Assembly: GCA_943331445.1 (NCBI GenBank)
Contig: CALQLO010000005.1
Span: 50,067 to 114,066 of the forward strand
From: Akkermansia muciniphila
GTDB lineage: Bacteria > Verrucomicrobiota > Verrucomicrobiia > Opitutales > UBA953
Direction: 5' to 3'
Length of the DNA stretch: 64,000 nt
Below, one piece after another: positions 59,312-64,000 of the stretch. Both the position numbers and the translations under genes were made by a program. Each line of letters starts with the position of its first letter. The first letter of the stretch is position 1. The notes beneath the pieces were generated by a model. It had not been told where the DNA came from and searched no databases. It saw only the letters and a list, made by a program, of their open reading frames with translations.

Positions 59312-59727
59312 TTCAGGCGCGGGCCGATCACGGGTCCGGGCCGAACACGGGGTCAGGCCGTACCTTTAAGGCACTGAACCAAAACTCTCGTGAAAGGAGT
59401 GAATTTCGGTGCAGGTGATTTCCAGGTATGGCCTGACCCCATTGGCGCGTGCGGGTAGGGGCGTGATGACATCGCGTCCGCGGTCGAGTTGATTAGGACA
59501 GCACGTGGTGCTGTCCCTACCTGCGCGGCGAAGCCGCGAGGGGAACGGCTGCGATGCGGGCCGAACATGGGGTCAGGCCGCTACCTGATAGAGTGCGCTC
59601 CTTAAAATCCCTGTAAGTTGCGTTTTTAGGCGCGCGTGAATGGTGGAGCGTCCTGCCCCATTGGTTCGAGTAGAGGAGTTTGCTTGGTGCCATGCCGCTT
59701 CCCCAAACCCCTCCCAATCACAGATTC
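59312..59727. repeat. Repeat gap: GGGGTCAGGCC inverted repeat and palindromes
   Basis: No gene is seen. GGGGTCAGGCCGTACC (59349-59364) is the inverted partner of GGTATGGCCTGACCCC (59425-59440), enclosing 60 bases. A further single copy of the arm is at 59568-59584. A GCGATGACATCGC palindrome (about 59463-59475), an AGCACGTGGTGCT palindrome (about 59502-59514) and a GCGGCGAAGCCGC hairpin (about 59523-59537) also occur. The first pair shares the GGGGTCAG core with the RAYT-flanking hairpins. Confidence 0.75.
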
Positions 59728-59785
59728 AGTATGGGGTCAGACCGCTTCCGACCGATATCAATCAGAAGCGGTCTGACCCCATACT
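59728..59785. repeat. Left RAYT-flanking hairpin
   Basis: A perfect 21-bp inverted repeat, AGTATGGGGTCAGACCGCTTC (59728-59748, one base beyond twenty, split as AGTATGGGG and TCAGACCGCTTC) with its complement at 59765-59785, and a 16-base loop. The stop codon of the transposase gene lies in the loop at 59762-59764, so its last codons are encoded by the loop and right arm. Confidence 0.9.
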
Positions 59786-60673
59786 AATGCTGAGTAATTT
59801 CCGCACGTAACCAGGTGAGCCCATGTGCAGCTTGTCGGCAATCCAGCCGGCCGTGGCGGTGGTTTGTCGGTTAAGCGCGAGCGCGATCTCTACTTTCCAG
59901 TGCGCGCTTTTGACGTCATTGAGAATATCCGCTGGGGTCATCCCGGCAGCCTGCAAGGCCGTCTGGAGGAAGTCGGCCCTATGCTTTTCGTCGATGTCCA
60001 AAATCTCGGGCTGAGTGAGGCCAGGCTCTAGTGGCGAAGGTGCGGCGGCCGTAAGCGCTGGTTCGACGCTCAACTCCTTCATGGCAACCCGGGAGATGCT
60101 ACCGTCCGGATCGGCGGCAAGGGTCCGTTGGAGTCTTCGTAGATAAGCGGAATGCCCATCAGCATCGTCCGCCAGTCCGGTGAAACGTCTCAATCCCAAG
60201 TCGATTTGGAAGGGCGAGCGCTCAGCTGGTCTCCGGAGGAGGTAGAGGGAGTTGTCCTCCGAATCTTCGAGAGATTCCAGGTCGCACAGCCCTTTACGGA
60301 TGTGGTTCAGGTGCACGTAATCGAACATCCGTCCGGCGGCCATGAGTGAGGGCGCTACCACGTAACGGTAGCGTCCCTGAAAGACGTGTCCGGACTCCTT
60401 GCGGAACTGGTTAAAGCGCGTCGCAAAGGTCGAAAGTAGCCATTGCATCCCGATACTAAGGTTGCCGCGCGGGGTGCGTAGCAAGAGATGGAAGTGATTC
60501 GGCATGATCGCGTAGGCGTATACCTCCCAGCCGCAACGCTGGATGGCCTGCGTCAGCGCGATGCGGAAGCTGTGCTTTGCGCCTTCAGTCGCAAAGATTG
60601 GGGCCTTGTAGTTGCCGCGCGAAAACACGTGGATGGTCGCGGCGACACTTTCTCGATGGGTAGGCCTAGGCAT
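59762..60673 (-). CDS. REP-associated tyrosine transposase (RAYT, IS200-like Y1 family)
   Basis: A 303-residue HUH-type transposase. The HUH pair is in MPNHFHLLLR at about 56-65, and the likely catalytic Tyr is in FDYVHLNHIRKG near 120, corresponding to the usual YVxLNPVRAG. N-terminal HVFSRGNYKAPIF and GHVFQGRYRY are also typical. The C-terminal third contains a helix-turn-helix-like segment (ALNRQTTATAGWIADKLHMGSPGYVRKLL), as in longer RAYTs. The gene sits between two hairpin copies, and its last residues (MGSDRF) are read from the left hairpin. Such genes are usually single-copy and domesticated, dispersing REP/REPIN sequences rather than themselves. Confidence 0.92.
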   Translation of the reverse strand: MPRPTHRESVAATIHVFSRGNYKAPIFATEGAKHSFRIALTQAIQRCGWEVYAYAIMPNHFHLLLRTPRGNLSIGMQWLLSTFATRFNQFRKESGHVFQGRYRYVVAPSLMAAGRMFDYVHLNHIRKGLCDLESLEDSEDNSLYLLRRPAERSPFQIDLGLRRFTGLADDADGHSAYLRRLQRTLAADPDGSISRVAMKELSVEPALTAAAPSPLEPGLTQPEILDIDEKHRADFLQTALQAAGMTPADILNDVKSAHWKVEIALALNRQTTATAGWIADKLHMGSPGYVRKLLSISMGSDRF

Positions 60674-60741
60674 CCTGCCATCTTGCCTCTCCGCCCACTC
60701 CTCGAAAGCCGACCTATTACCTGAAAGAAAAGTCCCAATTC

Positions 60742-60798
60742 AGTATGGGGTCAGACCGCTTCCGACGGATATCGATCAGAAGCGGTCTGACCCCATAC
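60742..60798. repeat. Right RAYT-flanking hairpin
   Basis: Same inverted repeat as the left copy: arm 60742-60762, 16-base loop, arm 60779-60798. It lies about 70 bases upstream of the transposase start. The loop differs from the left one at two positions. Confidence 0.9.
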
Positions 60799-60861
60799 AA
60801 GAATTGAAGAATTTTGCCGTCTGGCTTGCGGACGGACGGCGCTGATCCTCCCCGGCTTTGC

Positions 60862-61095
60862 TCACTTGGTGATGCATTCGCGGTCCGAGGCTTGGCACCA
60901 GAGGCGATAGATATTGACCACGTTTTTGCGGATGCCGGCGACGGGTATCTTCAAAAAGCCTTGGCGCTTGGCGGCTTCGAAAAGAATCCGCTCCTTCTGG
61001 GTCAGTCGATGCCCGACGCCTCGATTCCCGATCTTGCCACAGGTCGACTCGCCGCGACTGAGTCGTTCGATGTCATTCTTGTCGGGCTTGGGCAT
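60862..61095 (-). CDS. Small basic protein, 77 residues
   Basis: I do not recognise a named family, but the sequence looks like a real protein. It has a basic, ordered composition (HRLTQKERILFEAAKRQGFL, then RKNVVNIYRLWCQAS) and a clean ATG and stop. It has no signal or membrane segment. The lysine- and arginine-rich character could suit nucleic-acid binding. It lies between the RAYT hairpin and the structured stretch upstream of the NYN gene. The opposing + frame over the same bases is longer but has an unnatural composition. Confidence 0.6.
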   Translation of the reverse strand: MPKPDKNDIERLSRGESTCGKIGNRGVGHRLTQKERILFEAAKRQGFLKIPVAGIRKNVVNIYRLWCQASDRECITK

Positions 61096-61340
61096 AGGCA
61101 GGAATCTAAAGCGGAAGGGAAAAAGAGCAAATGCGGCAGCGTGCTCAGGTCCCGGGTCTCGGCGATCGGGTACGGGTGCCTAGGTTCGGGCGCAGGTGCG
61201 GGTATATCCATCCAGTCCTCGATTCAGTCCTCTATTCTTACTGATAGATTCCCCTTAGGGTTGTCGAATTGAGACGGCATCTACGCGTGACACCTTCTCG
61301 GCGTGCCTACTTTCCGCTTACATGAAAAATCTTGCCGAAA
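61096..61340. other. Gap without recognisable gene
   Basis: No convincing gene or repeat is seen. The sequence carries short repeats such as CAGTCC(T/C)C(G/T)ATTC near 61215-61235. It probably holds the promoter of the minus-strand small protein and of the structured stretch that follows. Confidence 0.4.
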
Positions 61341-61446
61341 TGCGGCTGGGAGGATTCACTGCTATCTTCCTCCCTGTGGGTATGCTGGACTTAGTGCCAC
61401 GCCCCCACAGCCCTCCGCGGGTTACGATCCGCGGAGTTTTTCTTTT
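61341..61446 (+). ncRNA. Candidate structured RNA or leader ending in a terminator
   Basis: The stretch can fold: GGGAGGA/TCCTCCC encloses a 13-base loop, CTGTGGG pairs with CCCACAG, and GGCTG/CAGCC can close the whole. It ends in a perfect terminator: CTCCGCGG (61413-61420), loop GTTACGAT, CCGCGGAG (61429-61436), then TTTTTCTTTT. No + strand gene lies upstream for this terminator to end, and the NYN gene starts about 20 bases after it. A small RNA or an attenuator of the NYN gene would explain it. It does not match SRP RNA, 6S RNA, tmRNA or RNase P RNA cores that I can recall. Confidence 0.45.
61413..61446 (+). terminator. Rho-independent terminator upstream of NYN gene
   Basis: An 8-bp perfect stem (61413-61420 with 61429-61436) followed by a T-rich run. 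It lies immediately before the ATG at 61461. Confidence 0.9.
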
Positions 61447-61460
61447 GTGTGGCTTAGGGC

Positions 61461-62129
61461 ATGAGTCCGCGCGTTGGGTTCTTTGTAGATGGGTTCAACT
61501 TATACCACAGCGTCGCCAAGGTCGCGCAAGAGACTGCCGATGAATCGGTCAAGTGGTTGAATCTGCAGGGCTTGGCGCGAGGGATTCTGCCATTGATCAG
61601 CCCGACGGCGTCCTTGGCCTCAATTCACTATTTCACGGCCTTACCCGAGCATCTCTATCTAGCTGATCCAGGCAGACTCCAGCGGCATCGGACCTATTTG
61701 CGCGCGCTTACGGCTTACGGAAGCCTGCGACCTTCCGCTATCCTCGGTCGAATCGCCCAGCAACAGGTGCAGATTAGGACCGCGTCAGGTGAAATCACGG
61801 GGAGCATCTGGCGAGAGAAGGGCACAGACGTGGCCCTCGCGATGGCCTTGCTGCGTGAGGCGAGCAAAGGTGACATGGATGAAGCGGTAATCATTTCAGG
61901 CGATGCGGACTATCTCCCGGCGGTGAAGGTATTTCGGGAGATGTATCCGCAAGTCGGGCTTCGCTTCGCCTTCCCGCGTGGCCGGGCTAGTAAGGAGCTG
62001 AGCCGGGAGGCGCCGAACTCGTTCACGCTGACGTCGGCTGCTTATTTGTCTCATCGGCTCCCGGAGTGTATCCGGCTTCCGAGCGGAAAGTTCCTGTATT
62101 GTCCGGCGGAGTGGAGGCGAAAGCCATAG
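61461..62129 (+). CDS. NYN-domain (LabA/DUF88-like) putative ribonuclease
   Basis: A 222-residue PIN-like NYN protein. The acidic metal-binding positions are visible: VGFFVDGFNLYHS at the N-terminus, KGTDVALAMALL near 115 and VIISGDADYLPAV near 142. NYN proteins are metal-dependent RNases; LabA-like members are linked to RNA turnover, toxins or defence. A C-terminal region of about 50 residues (LPECIRLPSGKFLYCPAEW) follows the core. The gene is preceded by a terminator and candidate structured RNA, so its expression may be attenuated. It differs from the YacP-type NYN domain at 52400-52846. Confidence 0.88.
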   Translation: MSPRVGFFVDGFNLYHSVAKVAQETADESVKWLNLQGLARGILPLISPTASLASIHYFTALPEHLYLADPGRLQRHRTYLRALTAYGSLRPSAILGRIAQQQVQIRTASGEITGSIWREKGTDVALAMALLREASKGDMDEAVIISGDADYLPAVKVFREMYPQVGLRFAFPRGRASKELSREAPNSFTLTSAAYLSHRLPECIRLPSGKFLYCPAEWRRKP

Positions 62130-62367
62130 GCCAGCACGTGGTGCTTTCCCTAGCTGCGCGGCGAAGCCGCGAGGGGAACGGCTGCGATGCAGAGTCAGCC
62201 GAAAGGGAGAGGCACGGCTGACCGGCCCGGTCAGCCGTGCGGTCGAGCGGGCCGCTCGACCGCACCTGAGATACAACTAGGGCAGCACGCGGTGCTGCCC
62301 CTACCCATTACAGGTGTTAGCGGTTGGGATTGGCAGAGAGACGAGCGGACGGCTCGGAGAGCCGTCC
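62130..62367. repeat. Repeat gap with abutting palindromes
   Basis: No gene is seen. Two nearly perfect palindromes share their junction: one at 62212-62240 (GCACGGCTGACCGG and its complement) and one at 62239-62263 (GCGGTCGAGCGG and its complement). Earlier a GCGGCGAAGCCGC hairpin lies near 62159-62171, and later an AGCACGCGGTGCT palindrome near 62284-62296 and an ACGGCTCGGAGAGCCGT hairpin near 62350-62366. Confidence 0.8.
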
Positions 62368-62931
62368 CTACCTGGAGAGAGCGGGGGCTTGGACGAGGGT
62401 CTGCATGCGGACTCCGACCTTGGGCTTCTTGGGCAAGCGATCGTGGCAGTGAGTTACGATTTGATCGATGCTCAGCGAGGCTTCGCGGAAGAAGCCGGCG
62501 ATGTCCCGGGCGATGGCTTCGTCCTTATGCGCCAGCGATGCGAGGGCTTCCAGATGATGGCGCAAGCCGAGCGCATGCTGCTTGACGGCTTCGACGTGCG
62601 TCAAGGGGCGCCCGAAATTGAGATCAATGCGCTGCCGGCTGCTCGTGGCGTAGGCGCTGATGATGGCGAGCGTCAGGGTCTCATCGCGGCCAGATTCGAT
62701 CTTGGAGACCGCGGCCTGGGTGACGCCCAATCGCTGGGCAATCTCGGCCTGCGTGAGCTTCGATCGACGGCGGAGGCGCGTCAGGCCGTCGGTGACGCAG
62801 GTGTCCTGCACCATTTGGCCATAGGCTTGCTGGACCTTATCTCCGAGGCCCTCGCCTTTGATGAGGTCCTCGACGGAAGTGTAGGTCCGCTGGCTAGACT
62901 TGGCGGGGAGGCGACGGCGCGGAGTGCTCAT
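62368..62931 (-). CDS. XRE-family HTH regulator, putative antitoxin
   Basis: A 187-residue DNA-binding protein. The HTH is LTQAEIAQRLGVTQAAVSKIESG at about 62-84, split here into LTQAEIAQRLGV and TQAAVSKIESG. The rest is helical and charged, with a basic end. It starts in an ATGA overlap with the stop of the upstream gene, giving toxin-then-antitoxin order as in HigBA-type modules. The long flanking extensions are atypical of HigA. It probably represses its own operon and neutralises its partner, by analogy only. Confidence 0.8.
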   Translation of the reverse strand: MSTPRRRLPAKSSQRTYTSVEDLIKGEGLGDKVQQAYGQMVQDTCVTDGLTRLRRRSKLTQAEIAQRLGVTQAAVSKIESGRDETLTLAIISAYATSSRQRIDLNFGRPLTHVEAVKQHALGLRHHLEALASLAHKDEAIARDIAGFFREASLSIDQIVTHCHDRLPKKPKVGVRMQTLVQAPALSR

Positions 62932-63290
62932 GGCTGGCGGGGAGGTTCGAGGGATCGGACGTAATCAACGGCGCACCGGAGGTCGGTAGCCTGGGAATTT
63001 TTATTCCCTACAGTTATAATGTGCAAGGTCTGATTTTCCTCCACCGGAAATACGTAGAGCCGGGTCTCCTGCAGTTTCGTGCGACTCGGACCTTTCTGGT
63101 CGAGGGCCCAGATGCCCGCAGGCTCGTGGTGGAGGAAGCCCGCCTGGGCCGCGCGACAGTGGGGTAGGGCGTTCAACAGCTCCAGCAGCCGGGCCAGGTT
63201 GCGCAAGACGGCCGCGAGTTCGGCCGGCCGCTTCTTATCGTACTGTCTCTTGGCGCGGTCGAAATCGGGCGTGATTTGCATCCTCCACAT
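62928..63290 (-). CDS. Putative RelE/HigB-like toxin, 120 residues
   Basis: A small basic protein upstream of, and overlapping, an XRE regulator. The stretch AAVLRNLARLLELLNALP and the later LQETRLYVFPVEENQTLHIITVGNK have the alternating strand pattern of a RelE-type fold, and the size fits, but no diagnostic motif makes this certain. A second ATG at residue 4 is possible. If the reading is right it would be an RNA-cleaving toxin. The four-base overlap with the regulator indicates tight co-translation. Confidence 0.6.
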   Translation of the reverse strand: MWRMQITPDFDRAKRQYDKKRPAELAAVLRNLARLLELLNALPHCRAAQAGFLHHEPAGIWALDQKGPSRTKLQETRLYVFPVEENQTLHIITVGNKNSQATDLRCAVDYVRSLEPPRQP

Positions 63291-63717
63291 GTGACCATGC
63301 GTGGCGGCTGGGCTGACGAAGACGACAGGATAGCGGCGAGCTGGAGGATTATCGTCATGTGCGGCTGAGGGGTTGGGGCTATGGTCCTGAATTGGGTAGG
63401 GCTGACCGCCCTGGTCAGCCGTGCGGGCAGGGGTGCGATGACATCGCGTCCGCGGTCGAGTTGATTAGGACAGCACGTGGTGCTGTCCCTACCTTGCGCG
63501 GCGAAGCCGCGAGGGGGCACGTGGGCAAGGGGATGTAGTTGGTTGACCGGTTGGCCGGTTGACAAGGGAGATGCGATTCAAGGTTGGGCGGCCGGGAAAC
63601 TTGAAGTCGCAATTTGCGACTTCAAGAGGGGGAGGTAGAGGCAACTAGGGCAGCACGCGGTGCTGCCCCTACCTCGAGACAACTTGACGGCGGGGATTCG
63701 ATACGCTCGCTACACGC
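63291..63717. repeat. Repeat gap before the Dabb gene
   Basis: No gene is seen. It holds a GCTGACCGCCCTGGTCAGC palindrome (about 63402-63420), a GCGATGACATCGC palindrome (about 63435-63447), an AGCACGTGGTGCT palindrome (63473-63485), a GCGGCGAAGCCGC hairpin (about 63499-63511), a GAAGTCGCAATTTGCGACTTC palindrome (about 63602-63622, arms GAAGTCGCAA/TTGCGACTTC) and an AGCACGCGGTGCT palindrome (about 63653-63665). The order GCGATGACATCGC, AGCACGTGGTGCT, GCGGCGAAGCCGC is the same as at 59460-59540, so this is a shared block of about 80 bases. Confidence 0.8.
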
Positions 63718-64000
63718 ATGAGCTCCTATCGCCATATCGTGATCTTTCAGTTCAAGGCCGACGCTTCGGCGGATAAGGTCCGCGGCATAGTCGAAGCGTT
63801 CAAGGCGCTGCCGGGCAAGCTGCCGGCGATCCAGGCCTTCGAGTGGGGTACGAACGTGAGCCCGGAAGGATTGGACCAGGGCTTCACCCATATCTTCACG
63901 CTGACGTTCGCTTCGAAGGAAGCGCTGGAGAAGCAGTATCTCCACGAGCCGGCGCATCAGGAGTTTGTCGCCCTCCTGCCCGACATACTCGAGAAGGCAC
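63718..64000 (+). CDS. Dabb family protein (3' truncated by window edge)
   Basis: The 94 visible residues start SSYRHIVIFQFKAD after the ATG and contain GTNVSPEGLDQGFTHIFTLTF and the late YLHEPAHQEFVALLPD, all typical of the stress-responsive alpha/beta barrel (Dabb) family. The stop lies beyond the window; family members are about 100 residues, so nearly all is present. It is a diverged relative of the gene at 38821. Function is unknown; some relatives bind small metabolites. Confidence 0.88.
   Translation, partial: MSSYRHIVIFQFKADASADKVRGIVEAFKALPGKLPAIQAFEWGTNVSPEGLDQGFTHIFTLTFASKEALEKQYLHEPAHQEFVALLPDILEKA

Larger units (their letters stand above)
59728..60798 (-). mobile_element. RAYT element bounded by two hairpins
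   Basis: The unit comprises a REP-associated tyrosine transposase gene between two direct copies of a 57-58 base hairpin (59728-59785 and 60742-60798). The copies are identical except for two loop bases. It is arranged like REP/RAYT systems in other bacteria, where the transposase recognises the hairpins beside its own gene. Both hairpins are preceded by the bases TTC. Confidence 0.8.

Noticed and set aside
60814..61272. A 152-codon + frame opposite the small basic protein
   Set aside because: The minus-strand 77-residue frame has more natural composition. The + frame starts inside the RAYT-flanking region and ends in a Ser/Gln/Ile-rich run read from short DNA repeats.
61341..61446. SRP RNA or 6S RNA
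   Set aside because: The conserved SRP GGAAGNAGC-type loop and the 6S central bubble are not seen, so no known RNA family was assigned.
61322..61543. A 73-codon + frame starting at 61322
   Set aside because: It runs through a strong terminator and into the NYN gene in another frame; the translated product lacks protein-like features beyond the first 25 residues.

Overview
The window reads as chromosome from a GC-rich, Gram-negative-like bacterium. Verrucomicrobiota, perhaps class Opitutae, is my best guess. It rests on recall of protein style: an archaeal/eukaryote-type ProRS, a pyruvate kinase with an RLNMAH motif, tandem GIDE-LemA proteins, abundant palindromic intergenic repeats and few obvious Shine-Dalgarno sequences. 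It is an inference, not a measurement. No tRNA, rRNA, CRISPR array or integrase was found.

Layout. Bases 1-13600 hold mostly housekeeping genes: thiG (partial), tlyA, rpsR, a Sua5-type threonylcarbamoyl-AMP synthase, prmC, proS, xseA, pyk and trmB, plus an acyl desaturase, a phosphatase and an aldose epimerase. Bases 13638-22835 hold a lipid-modification block: DUF1295, DUF2062 and small membrane proteins, a cyclopropane-fatty-acid-synthase-like methyltransferase, DUF1365, an FAD oxidoreductase and a second desaturase. Two tandem GIDE-LemA membrane proteins on the opposite strand split this block. It is followed divergently by an ECF sigma factor, a small single-pass membrane protein and a PDZ protein. 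Bases 25000-44100 are mixed core and carbohydrate-related genes: YHYH protein, DUF420, FtsB/DivIC-like, argH, LysE, a lipoprotein-like Gfo/Idh/MocA protein, GH27, metH, rsmG, SGNH hydrolase, Dabb and DUF4838.

Bases 44400-59300 look like an accessory island with lower GC and many unrecognised or nuclease-type genes. Two unknown genes point left. Paired 13-bp palindromes precede an unknown protein and a beta-CASP metallo-beta-lactamase RNase carrying a J-domain-like tail. After a terminator comes a tightly overlapping four-gene operon: coiled-coil NYN RNase, adenylate-kinase-like/HAD-phosphatase fusion, LEM-3-like GIY-YIG nuclease and ScoMcrA-like HNH nuclease. Next is a divergent pair of a MazG-like pyrophosphohydrolase and a PD-(D/E)XK-DUF2075 helicase. 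I think this is the best candidate for an undescribed RNA-processing or antiviral system.

Bases 59300-64000 hold a RAYT (REP-associated tyrosine transposase) bracketed by two near-identical hairpins, a small conserved-looking protein, a structured stretch ending in a strong terminator, a NYN-domain protein, a toxin-antitoxin-like pair and a partial Dabb gene. Throughout the window, gaps between genes are filled with REPIN-like doublets framed by GTAGGG and CCCTAC.
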